Shown: positions 1 through 7,760 of the stretch, one piece after another
Position numbering within the stretch: the stretch's first letter is position 1
Layout of the letters: each line of letters opens with the position of its first letter
DNA from: Denitratimonas sp037478135
GTDB lineage: Bacteria; Pseudomonadota; Gammaproteobacteria; Xanthomonadales; Xanthomonadaceae
Length of the DNA: 64,000 bases
Assembly (NCBI RefSeq): GCF_037478135.1
Contig: NZ_JBBHDV010000002.1
Span: forward strand, 124,001-188,000
Reading direction: 5' to 3'
The notes under the pieces: generated by a model
Told to the model about the DNA's origin: nothing
The model's database searches: none
The model's input: only the letters and a program-made list of their open reading frames with translations
Translations under genes and position numbers: made by a program

Positions 1-39
1 GTTGGGGCTCCCCCTCCCCCGCCGGCGGGGGAGAGGGGA
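1..39. repeat. GC-rich palindromic repeat
   Basis: A perfect 10-bp inverted repeat (CTCCCCCGCC at 14-23 and GGCGGGGGAG at 24-33) lies just past the stop of the last bkd gene, which reads leftwards into it. It resembles the repeats at 47.2 and 47.5 kb. It could help end bkd transcription, but no clear T tract is visible inside the window. Confidence 0.6.
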
Positions 40-69
40 TTGTTATCCGGCGTTCGTTTGAATATCCGG

Positions 70-1422
70 TTACTCCACAAACAGCAGGGTCGGGTTTTCC
101 AGCAGGGCGCGGATCGCCTGCACGAACTCGGCCGCTTCCATGCCGTCGACGATGCGGTGGTCGAACGAGGACGAGAGGTTCATCAGCTTGCGCGCGACCA
201 CGTGGCCGCCGCGGAAGCAGGGCCGCTCGATGATGCGGTTGACGCCGACGATGGCCACTTCCGGGTGGTTGATGATCGGGGTGGAGGCGATGCCGCCGAT
301 CGGGCCGAGGCTGGAAATGGTGATGGTCGAACCACTCAGTTCCTCGCGCGTGGCCTTGCCGGTGCGTACCGCGTTGGCAAGGCGTGCGATTTCGGCGGCG
401 GTCTGCCACAGGTCCAGCGCTTCGGCATGGGCCACCACCGGCACCGATAACCCGACCTCGCTTTGCGTCGCGATGCCCAGCTGCACGCCGCCGTAGCGGG
501 TGACGATGTTGGCCTCGTCGTCGAAACGCGCATTCATCTGCGGAAAATCGCGCAGCGCCAGCACGATGGCGCGGGCCAGGAACGGCAACAGCGTGAGCTT
601 GCCGCGCTCGGCGCCATGGCGCGTATTGAGCGTGGCGCGCAGCGCCTCGACCTCGGTCACGTCGATTTCTTCGACGTAGGTGATGTGCGGAATGCGGGTC
701 CAGGAATCCTGCATCTTCTGCGCGATGCGACGGCGCAGGCCGATCACCGGAATCTGCGTTTCACCACCGCGACGCGCGTAACCGCTGCCGCTGTTGCCAC
801 CGCTGCGGGTCTGCCCGCCACTGGCGGCATAGGCATCCAGATCGGCATGGGTGATGCGCCCACCGGCGCCAGTGGGCGGCACGTAGCGCAGTTCGACACC
901 CAGATCCCAGGCGCGACGACGCACCGCCGGCGAGGCCAACGGACGTTCGCCAGGCTGCAAGGTTCCGCGTGTGGGCGCGGAACCGGGAATCGGGAGTGGG
1001 GAATGGGGAGTCGTAGAGGCGGGGGCAACGGACGCCGGTGCGGGCACAGGCTTTGCCTGAGATGTTTCAGGCACGGTTTGCACGGCTTGAGCCGGGGCAG
1101 CATCAGCCGCAGCCGCCCCCGCTTTTGCCATTCCCGAATCTCCATTCCCGATTCCCGCCCCCCCAGCCACATTGCCCGCACCTTCCACTTCCAGACGGAT
1201 CAGTTCGCTGCCCACGGCCATCATTTCGCCAGGCGCACCGCCGAGCGAGAGCACGGTGCCGGCCACTGGCGAGGGGATTTCGACCATCGCCTTGTCGGTC
1301 ATGACCTCGGCCACGACCTGGTCTTCACCGACGCTGTCGCCGACCGCGACCTTCCAGGCGATCACTTCCACTTCCGCGATGCCTTCGCCGATATCGGGCA
1401 TCTTGATGACATGCTGTCCCAT
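70..1422 (-). CDS. bkdB: Branched-chain 2-oxoacid dehydrogenase E2 (dihydrolipoyl acyltransferase)
   Basis: This is the core acyltransferase of the branched-chain 2-oxoacid dehydrogenase complex, moving the acyl group from E1 to CoA through lipoyl-lysine. Visible parts are an N-terminal lipoyl domain (1-80) with the lipoylated lysine in TDKAMVEI (K44), a long Ala/Pro linker (about 85-160), a peripheral subunit-binding domain (about 160-200) and the catalytic domain. The active-site motif DHRIVDG is at 421-427. The length of 450 aa is normal. It is the third gene of an E1alpha-E1beta-E2 operon and starts 3 bp after the E1beta stop. The linker is partly encoded by short GGGAATC-type repeats (985-1012 and 1129-1156). 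No E3 gene is in the window. A pyruvate E2 is less likely given the E1alpha/E1beta partners. Confidence 0.93.
   Translation of the reverse strand: MGQHVIKMPDIGEGIAEVEVIAWKVAVGDSVGEDQVVAEVMTDKAMVEIPSPVAGTVLSLGGAPGEMMAVGSELIRLEVEGAGNVAGGAGIGNGDSGMAKAGAAAADAAPAQAVQTVPETSQAKPVPAPASVAPASTTPHSPLPIPGSAPTRGTLQPGERPLASPAVRRRAWDLGVELRYVPPTGAGGRITHADLDAYAASGGQTRSGGNSGSGYARRGGETQIPVIGLRRRIAQKMQDSWTRIPHITYVEEIDVTEVEALRATLNTRHGAERGKLTLLPFLARAIVLALRDFPQMNARFDDEANIVTRYGGVQLGIATQSEVGLSVPVVAHAEALDLWQTAAEIARLANAVRTGKATREELSGSTITISSLGPIGGIASTPIINHPEVAIVGVNRIIERPCFRGGHVVARKLMNLSSSFDHRIVDGMEAAEFVQAIRALLENPTLLFVE
985..1012. repeat. GGGAATC/GGGGAAT short-repeat tract inside bkdB
   Basis: Tandem variants of GGGAATC and GGGGAATG sit in the segment coding for the E2 linker. 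An inverted counterpart, built from CATTCCCGAATC and CATTCCCGATTCCC, lies at 1129-1156. Both stay in frame and encode a flexible Gly/Pro/Ser stretch. Confidence 0.55.
1129..1156. repeat. Inverted counterpart of the GGGAATC tract
   Basis: This tract of ATTCCCG and ATTCCC units is the inverse complement in type of the tract at 985-1012. The two are about 120 bp apart in the bkdB linker coding sequence. Confidence 0.5.
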
Positions 1423-1425
1423 GAT

Positions 1426-2466
1426 TCAGTCCTCCAGCACGCGATGCATCGCGTCGATGACCCGGGCCGGCCCGGGGAAGTAGTCCCATTCCTGCGCGTG
1501 CGGGTAGGGCGTGTCCCAGCCGGTGACGCGCTCGACCGGGGCTTCCAGATGGTAGAAACAGTGCTCCTGCACCAGTGCGACCAGTTCGGCTCCGTAGCCG
1601 CAGGTGCGGGTGGCTTCGTGCAGCACGATGCAGCGGCCGGTCTTCTTCACCGAATCCACGATGGCGTCCAGATCCAGCGGCCACAGGCTGCGCAGGTCGA
1701 TGACTTCGGCGTCGATGCCGGCATCGCGGGCGGCGGCCAGCGCCACCCAGACGGTGGTGCCGTAGGTCAGGATCGTCAGCGCCTTGCCTTCGCGCGCGAT
1801 CGCGGCCTTGTCCAGCGGCACGTTGTAATAGCCTTCCGGCACGAGGTTGTCCGGGTGCTTGCCCCAGGACGTTACCGGGCGGTCGTGGTAGCCGTCGAAC
1901 GGGCCGTTGTAGAGGCGCTTGGGCTCCAGGAAAATCACCGGATCCTCGCATTCGATTGAGGAAATCAGCAGACCCTTGGCATCGTACGGATTGGACGGCA
2001 TCACGGTGCGCAGGCCGGCCACGTGGGTGAAGATCGCCTCCGGGCTCTGGCTGTGGGTCTGGCCGCCGTAGATGCCGCCACCGCAGGGTGTGCGGAACAC
2101 GATGGGCGCGGTGAACATGCCGCAGGAGCGGTAACGCAGGCGCGCCGCTTCGGACACGATCTGGTCGTAGGCCGGATAGATGTAGTCGGCGAACTGGATC
2201 TCGGCCACCGGGCGCAGGCCGTAGGCACCCATGCCGATGGCCGCGCCGGCGATGCCGCTTTCGGAAATCGGCGTATCGAACACGCGGTGCTTGCCATACT
2301 TGGCCTGGAGGCCGTCGGTGCAGCGGAACACGCCACCGAAATAGCCCACGTCCTCGCCAAAGATCACGACGTTGTCGTCGCGCTCCAGCATCACGTCCAT
2401 CGCCGAACGCAGCGACTGGATCATCGTCATCGGGCTGCCGCCCGGGGAAATCGGGTTGTCGCTCAT
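1426..2466 (-). CDS. bkdA2: Branched-chain 2-oxoacid dehydrogenase E1 beta subunit
   Basis: This is the beta chain of the thiamin-diphosphate-dependent E1 decarboxylase, which pairs with the alpha chain encoded just upstream. The sequence has typical transketolase central and C-terminal domain signatures: FGEDVGYFGGVFRCT near the N-terminus, FDTPISESGIAGAAIG and HSQSPEAIFTH. The start MSDNP at 2466 is chosen because it follows the E1alpha stop by 4 bp; an ATG at 2481 would overlap E1alpha. From this start the product is 346 aa. HSQSPEAIF and the neighbouring E2 favour branched-chain over pyruvate E1. Confidence 0.92.
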   Translation of the reverse strand: MSDNPISPGGSPMTMIQSLRSAMDVMLERDDNVVIFGEDVGYFGGVFRCTDGLQAKYGKHRVFDTPISESGIAGAAIGMGAYGLRPVAEIQFADYIYPAYDQIVSEAARLRYRSCGMFTAPIVFRTPCGGGIYGGQTHSQSPEAIFTHVAGLRTVMPSNPYDAKGLLISSIECEDPVIFLEPKRLYNGPFDGYHDRPVTSWGKHPDNLVPEGYYNVPLDKAAIAREGKALTILTYGTTVWVALAAARDAGIDAEVIDLRSLWPLDLDAIVDSVKKTGRCIVLHEATRTCGYGAELVALVQEHCFYHLEAPVERVTGWDTPYPHAQEWDYFPGPARVIDAMHRVLED

Positions 2467-2470
2467 CGGG

Positions 2471-3703
2471 TCAGACTCCAAGTTGCTGGCGCTGGCGGCG
2501 GAGATGGTCGGGCATGTCCTTGTAGACGTCCTCGAACATGTCGGCCGCGCCTGGACGCTTATCGCTGCCGAGGATGCCGTGGCGTTCGGCCTCCTTCAGC
2601 GCCTGCACCACTTCCTCGTCGAGGGCGGCGCGGGTGGCTTCGTGCTGCTCATCGCTCCACAGGCCGCGTGCGATCAGGTGCTTCTTCAGGCGTGCGACCG
2701 GATCGCCGAGCGGGAAGCGTTCGGCATCGTCGGCGGGGCGGTATTTGGACGGATCATCCGAGGTGGAATGCGGGCCGGCACGGTAGGTGATCCATTCGAT
2801 CAGCGTCGGGCCGAGGCTGGCGCGGGCGCGCGCCGCAGCCCAGCGTGAGACCGCGTACACCGCGAGGAAGTCGTTGCCGTCCACGCGCAGTGACGGGATA
2901 CCGTAGCCCAGGCCGCGCGTGGCCAGCGTGGTGTGTTCGCCGCCGGCAATCGCCTGGAAGGTGGAGATCGCCCACTGGTTGTTGACGATGTTGAGGATCA
3001 CCGGCGCGTGGTAGACCTCGGCGAACGTCAGCGCGGCGTGGAAATCACCTTCCGCGGTGGCGCCGTCGCCAACCCAGGCCGCGGCGATCTTGGTATCGCC
3101 CTTGATCGCCGATGCCATCGCCCAGCCCACCGCCTGGATGTACTGCGTGGTCAGGTTGCCGGAGATCGAGAAGAAGCCGTGTTCCTTGTAGGAATACATG
3201 ATCGGCAGCTGGCGCCCGCGCAGCGGATCGGCGGCGTTGGACAGCACCTGGCACATCATGTCGACCATCGACACGCCCTTGGCCAGCAGGATGCCCTGCT
3301 GCCGGTACGTGGGGAAATGCATGTCGCCGTCGCGTAGCGCCAAAGTCTGGCCGACCGCGATGGCTTCTTCGCCCAGGCACTGCATGTAGAAGGAGGTTTT
3401 CTTCTGGCGCTGGGCGATCAGCAGGCGCGCATCGTAGGCGCGGGTCTTGAGCATGGCGTGCATGCCCTTGAGCAGAATGTCGTCGGAAATGTCCCTGGCC
3501 CAGTCGCCGACGGCGTTGCCGTCGTCGTCCAGCACCCGGATCAGGCCGCGGGTGTAGTCGGTGGTTTCCGGCGGGGTTACATCCAGCGGCAATCCGGGCA
3601 GTGCGCCGGCCGGGCTGAGCTTCAGATAGGAGAAATCGGTGGTCTGCCCGGGCCGGGCGCTGGGCTCGGGCACGTGCAGATGCAGGGAGACGGAATCGCT
3701 CAT
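2471..3703 (-). CDS. bkdA1: Branched-chain 2-oxoacid dehydrogenase E1 alpha subunit
   Basis: This is the alpha chain of E1 and binds thiamin diphosphate; with E1beta it decarboxylates the 2-oxoacids from Val, Leu and Ile. The thiamin motif is clear: GDGATAEGDFHAAL followed about 25 residues later by NNQWAIST. It also contains TYRAGPHSTSDDPSKYR, the phosphorylation-loop region typical of branched-chain E1alpha. I start at MSDSV (410 aa); an upstream in-frame ATG at 3781 would add 26 residues of low-complexity sequence and is unlikely. First gene of the operon, with a divergent LysR gene 141 bp away. Confidence 0.92.
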   Translation of the reverse strand: MSDSVSLHLHVPEPSARPGQTTDFSYLKLSPAGALPGLPLDVTPPETTDYTRGLIRVLDDDGNAVGDWARDISDDILLKGMHAMLKTRAYDARLLIAQRQKKTSFYMQCLGEEAIAVGQTLALRDGDMHFPTYRQQGILLAKGVSMVDMMCQVLSNAADPLRGRQLPIMYSYKEHGFFSISGNLTTQYIQAVGWAMASAIKGDTKIAAAWVGDGATAEGDFHAALTFAEVYHAPVILNIVNNQWAISTFQAIAGGEHTTLATRGLGYGIPSLRVDGNDFLAVYAVSRWAAARARASLGPTLIEWITYRAGPHSTSDDPSKYRPADDAERFPLGDPVARLKKHLIARGLWSDEQHEATRAALDEEVVQALKEAERHGILGSDKRPGAADMFEDVYKDMPDHLRRQRQQLGV

Positions 3704-3800
3704 GGCGTGGATCCTTTGCTGCGGGTGGAGCATCCGCAGGGGCAGGCCGGAGCCTGCCGGAAGCGGCGCGTTTGGGACCAAGTCTAGAAGTACGGCCAGT

Positions 3801-3816
3801 TATCGTAAAATTGATA
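3801..3816. promoter_or_regulatory. Candidate LysR-type operator
   Basis: TATC-N8-GATA lies between the divergent bkdA1 and LysR genes, 29 bp before the LysR start. It fits the general T-N11-A dyad form bound by LysR regulators. The autoregulation and bkd-control role is inferred from position only. Confidence 0.45.
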
Positions 3817-3844
3817 TAACTCCTACGAGGTATCTGCAAAACAG

Positions 3845-4780
3845 ATGTCCATTCCCGGCAACCTTTCGCTCAAGCAACTGCGCTATTTCGCCGCTGCGGC
3901 CGAGTCCGGCCAGTTCTCGCTGGCAGCGCGGCGGCTGCATGTCTCGCAATCGGTGGTGACCACGGCGATCGCCCAGCTTGAAGCGATCCTGGGTGCCGAT
4001 CTGTTCGAGCGGCTGCCGCATGGCGTCGAACTGACGGCCGCCGGGCACCGCTTCCACCAGCATGTGCGGCACGCGCTGGACACGCTGCTGGATGCGCTGA
4101 GCGAACCGTTGTTCTTCGGTGAAGACCTGTCCGGCGTGGTGCGGGTCGGGGCTTCGTACACGGTGCTGGGGTATTTCCTGCCCGGCCTGCTGGCACGCTT
4201 CCGCCGCGCCTACCCGAAGGTGGAACTGGACCTGATCGACATGGACCGCCCCAGCATCGAGCAGGGTGTGGCCGACGGCGATCTGGACGTGGGCCTGTGC
4301 ATCACCTCCAACATGGATGCCGCGCCCGGCAGCCTGCGACGCCAGGTGCTGGCGCGCTCGCGCCGCCAGCTGTGGATGGCGCAGGAACACCCGCTGGGGC
4401 AACTGCCGCAGATCCGGCTGGCCGACATCGCCGCTTACCCCTACATCCTGTTGACCGTGGACGAAGGCGAGGCCTCGACCCTGCGCTACTGGCAGGCGGC
4501 CGGGCAGGAACCGAACATCGCCTTCCGCACCTCCACGCTGGAAGCGCTGCGCGGACTGGTGGCCTACGGTTTCGGCGTGACGATCCTGTCCGATATCGTG
4601 TACCGGCCCTGGTCGCTGGAAGGGCGCAAGATCGACAGCCGTATGATTGCCGATGTGGTGCCGCCGATGGAGGTGGGCCTGGTGTCACGCCGCGACGAGC
4701 GCCTGCCACAGGTGCCGCATGCGTTCCAGCAGTTCCTGGTGTTCGCCTGCAGCGCGATGCCCGATTCGATCCTGCGCTGA
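3845..4780 (+). CDS. LysR-family transcriptional regulator
   Basis: A 311-aa LysR-type regulator. The N-terminal winged helix-turn-helix is clear (LKQLRYFAAAAESGQFSLAA, then LHVSQSVVTTAIAQLE at about 30-50), followed by a substrate-binding effector domain from about residue 95. It is divergent from the bkd operon with a dyad in the shared promoter, so it probably controls bkd, the gltS-like gene 48 bp downstream, or both. The inducer cannot be read from the sequence. Full length, no defects seen. Confidence 0.88.
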   Translation: MSIPGNLSLKQLRYFAAAAESGQFSLAARRLHVSQSVVTTAIAQLEAILGADLFERLPHGVELTAAGHRFHQHVRHALDTLLDALSEPLFFGEDLSGVVRVGASYTVLGYFLPGLLARFRRAYPKVELDLIDMDRPSIEQGVADGDLDVGLCITSNMDAAPGSLRRQVLARSRRQLWMAQEHPLGQLPQIRLADIAAYPYILLTVDEGEASTLRYWQAAGQEPNIAFRTSTLEALRGLVAYGFGVTILSDIVYRPWSLEGRKIDSRMIADVVPPMEVGLVSRRDERLPQVPHAFQQFLVFACSAMPDSILR

Positions 4781-4828
4781 CGCGCGGCTCACCCATTCGC
4801 AGACGCTTTCGCGCGGATTTCCGAACTG

Positions 4829-6058
4829 ATGCCCGAACTGGACATACCCCACGTTTTGCAGGCCGATGGCCTGGTCACGACTACGATCGCGATCCTGCTG
4901 TTCTTCGTCGGGCGCCGGCTCAACCAGCGCTTCGCGTGGCTGCGGCGCTACAGCATTCCCGAACCGGTGGTGGGCGGGCTGTTCTGCGCGATCGTGGTGG
5001 GCGTGCTGTATTACGGCTTCGGCCGCCAAGTGCAGTTCACACTGGATGCGCGCGATGTGCTGCTGCTGTATTTCTTCGCCGCGATCGGGTTGAACTCGGA
5101 TGTGCGCACGCTGCGCCAGGGCGGCTGGCCGCTGTTGATCCTGGTGCTGCTGGCCGGTGGTTTCATCCTGCTGCAGAACGGCGTGGGCATGGCGGTGGCC
5201 AGCGCCTTCGGCATGGACCCGCGCGCCGGCCTGATGACCGGATCAGTGTCGTTGACCGGCGGGGTCGGCACCACGCTGGCCTGGGCGCCGTATTTCACCG
5301 ACACCCTGGGCATCGCCAACGCCGGGGAGCTGGGGCTGGCTTCGAACATGCTCGGGCTGATCGCCGCCTGCGTGGTCGGCGGCCCGATCGCCGGTTTCCT
5401 GATGCAACGCCACGGCATCGCCGGCTCGGGCGTGGCGACGCTGGAAATCGGCACCGCTTACGAACAGGAGCCGCGTGCACGCCTGCGTTACGAGGGCGTG
5501 CTGCATGCCTTGTTCTGGCTCAATATGGCGCTGATCGTGGGGCAGGGCATCAGTGCGCTGATCGATCTGACCGGGCTGAACCTGCCGGATTTCGTTGGCT
5601 GCCTGATGGCCGGCATCCTGATCCGCAGCATCGGTGACCTGCTGCGTCCGCGTGTCGGGCGGCTCTGGAACTGGCCGGCGATCCAGCCCGGCGTGGCGCT
5701 GATTTCCGATATCTGCCTGGGCCTGTTCCTGACGATGGCGCTGATGGGCCTGCAGGTCTGGCTGCTGCAGGACGTGCTGGGCTTTGTCGCCACGGTGATC
5801 ACGGTGCAGGTGCTGCTGGTGGTGCTGTTCACCGTGTTCGTCGTGTTCCGCCTGATGGGGCGCGACTACGAGGCGGTCGTGGTGTGCGCTGGTTTCGGTG
5901 GCATCACGCTGGGTTCCACTGCGACCGCCGTGGCCAATATGAGCGCGGTCACGCGCCAGTACGGCAACGCCCCGCAAGCGATGCTGATCGTGCCGCTGGT
6001 CTGTGGCTTCTTCATCGACCTGGCCAATGCGCTGATGATCGGGGTGCTGGCCGGGTGA
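4829..6058 (+). CDS. gltS: Sodium/glutamate symporter
   Basis: An inner-membrane GltS-family transporter for Na+-coupled glutamate uptake, 409 aa, close to the usual family length. It is hydrophobic throughout, with about ten membrane segments. Family hallmarks include YSIPEPVVGGL near residue 45, GSVSLTGGVGTTLAWAP near 140 and the repeated half motif GFGGITLGSTATAVANM near 355. It follows the LysR gene by 48 bp on the same strand, suggesting co-expression and possible LysR control. Glutamate uptake beside branched-chain oxoacid breakdown is plausible, since transamination links the two, but this is inference. Confidence 0.9.
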   Translation: MPELDIPHVLQADGLVTTTIAILLFFVGRRLNQRFAWLRRYSIPEPVVGGLFCAIVVGVLYYGFGRQVQFTLDARDVLLLYFFAAIGLNSDVRTLRQGGWPLLILVLLAGGFILLQNGVGMAVASAFGMDPRAGLMTGSVSLTGGVGTTLAWAPYFTDTLGIANAGELGLASNMLGLIAACVVGGPIAGFLMQRHGIAGSGVATLEIGTAYEQEPRARLRYEGVLHALFWLNMALIVGQGISALIDLTGLNLPDFVGCLMAGILIRSIGDLLRPRVGRLWNWPAIQPGVALISDICLGLFLTMALMGLQVWLLQDVLGFVATVITVQVLLVVLFTVFVVFRLMGRDYEAVVVCAGFGGITLGSTATAVANMSAVTRQYGNAPQAMLIVPLVCGFFIDLANALMIGVLAG

Positions 6059-6244
6059 GCTGCGAATCTGGTCAGGGTGGCAACGGCGCATTCTACGCGC
6101 AGTGCAAGGCAGTGGAATAACCGAATGCGCCGGCCCAGTTCCAATAGCGAGCGCGCGAATCAGCCTGACAAATGGCCGGTTTGCTTGTCGGAACCTGCAT
6201 TACACTCGTTGGCCGCCCGATCCACTCAAAGCCGGGGTCCCACG

Positions 6245-7657
6245 ATGATTGGCCATTCCCATCCCGTCGCTGTCGGCAATATTCGGGCAGTGCTGTTCAT
6301 GCTGCCGGTATTTCTATCGCTGTTGGCCGGTTGCAGCGGTTCTTCCAACTCCAGCCCGCCTCCGCTGCCCAGTCCGCCGCCGGCAACGCCTAACCCGGCA
6401 CAAGTCCGTACTGCGCAACTGGACAGCGCCCTGCATCCGTTGCAGAGCACCGATCCGGGCGCGAATCCGGCTGATCTGGCGCCGCTGTCGCGCGTGGCCC
6501 AGGCGCGGGTCGTGGGCATGGGCGAGGGCACGCATGGGACACGCCAGTTCTTCCAAATGAAGCACCGCATCTTCCGCTGGCTGGTCCAGGAGCACGGCGT
6601 GCGTGTGTTCGCGATGGAATCGGACGTGGCCGAGGGCATTTACCTGGACCGTTACGTGCAGAGCGGCGAAGGCGATCTGGAGGCCATCATGCTGGCGCGC
6701 ATGCATTACTGGCCCTGGTACACCGAGGAGGTGCGCGACCTGATCCAGTGGATGGCCGATTACAACGCCGGCCGGCCGGAGCAGGAACGGCTGCGCTACA
6801 TCGGGGTGGATTCGGCCACGGTGGGTTTGCAGCCCGACCTGCTGATCGAATATCTGACCCGGACCGCGCCCGATCTGCTCGATGCCGCCGAGGAGGCGGT
6901 CGGGCCGTTGCGCGTATCGATGATGGGCGCCTGGGAGCTGTATGCCGGGATGGACCAGGACCAGTACGACACCTTGCGAAACGGTCTGGAAGAGCTGTCG
7001 GACACCCTGCTGGAGCGGCGCGCTGAACTGGTAGAGGTCGGTTCGGAGGCGGATTTCGAGCTGCACATGTATTTGCTGGGGAACCTGCTGGATTCCCACG
7101 CCGCCATGTTCATGGCCTACAACGCGGAATGGATCGATCAGTCCCATCACCGGGAACGGAGCCTTGCCAACAACGTCCTGCGGCTGGAATCCCTCACCGA
7201 GCCAGGCATCCGGGTGGCGCTGTGGGGACACAATCTGCACGTGACCACCAGCCCCCACGGCGAGGGTTTCCCGACCATGGGCAGCTTCCTGCGCGAGACG
7301 CTGGGGGACGAATACCAGGCGATCGGTTTCTCGTGGACACACGGTGAATTCATGGCCCAGGCGCCCGGTGTCGGGTTGGCGAAGCACAGCCATCCGCTGC
7401 CGCCGCTGGCCGGTTCGGTCAATGAACTGCTGCATTCCGCCGGGGAGGATCAATACATCCTGGATCTCGGATTGTTGCCCGCTGCAGAGCTGCGTACCTG
7501 GCTGACGCAGCCGCGCAATTTCCTGCAGGTCGGCTCGGTCTACCAGCCCGAACTTCCGGCCAGCGCGTATTACGACCTGGAGGCCGTGCTGGAACGGTAT
7601 GACGTGCTGATCCACATCGACCAGTCCGAAGCCAGCCGGCCGCTGCCGGTGCCATGA
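6245..7657 (+). CDS. Erythromycin-esterase-family lipoprotein
   Basis: A 470-aa exported protein of the erythromycin esterase / succinoglycan-biosynthesis-like fold. It begins with a lipoprotein signal (MLPVFLSLLAGCSGSS; lipobox LAGC) and then a Pro/Ser spacer. The family core follows: GMGEGTHGTRQFFQMKHRIF, in which the E and H of GEGTHG match the catalytic region, then AMESD and RYIGVDSATVG. The ATG at 6245 is chosen because it gives the signal peptide directly; an in-frame upstream ATG would add 56 residues with no signal. The true substrate is unknown, and macrolide resistance should not be assumed. It is convergent with the kinase gene downstream. Confidence 0.8.
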   Translation: MIGHSHPVAVGNIRAVLFMLPVFLSLLAGCSGSSNSSPPPLPSPPPATPNPAQVRTAQLDSALHPLQSTDPGANPADLAPLSRVAQARVVGMGEGTHGTRQFFQMKHRIFRWLVQEHGVRVFAMESDVAEGIYLDRYVQSGEGDLEAIMLARMHYWPWYTEEVRDLIQWMADYNAGRPEQERLRYIGVDSATVGLQPDLLIEYLTRTAPDLLDAAEEAVGPLRVSMMGAWELYAGMDQDQYDTLRNGLEELSDTLLERRAELVEVGSEADFELHMYLLGNLLDSHAAMFMAYNAEWIDQSHHRERSLANNVLRLESLTEPGIRVALWGHNLHVTTSPHGEGFPTMGSFLRETLGDEYQAIGFSWTHGEFMAQAPGVGLAKHSHPLPPLAGSVNELLHSAGEDQYILDLGLLPAAELRTWLTQPRNFLQVGSVYQPELPASAYYDLEAVLERYDVLIHIDQSEASRPLPVP

Positions 7658-7664
7658 GTTCGGG

Positions 7665-7684
7665 CCTGCCGGTATGCCGGCAGG
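7665..7684. terminator. Stem-loop between convergent genes
   Basis: CCTGCCGG-TATG-CCGGCAGG is a perfect 8-bp stem with a 4-base loop, 8 bp past the esterase-like gene. The kinase gene ends from the other side at 7761. There is no T tract, so termination is possible but unproven. Confidence 0.4.
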
Positions 7685-7760
7685 ATGGGCGATGGGTGGC
7701 GGCGATGCTGGCAGCATGCCGCCGATGCCGGCGTGGATTGGCTGAAGCACACGCGCATTT

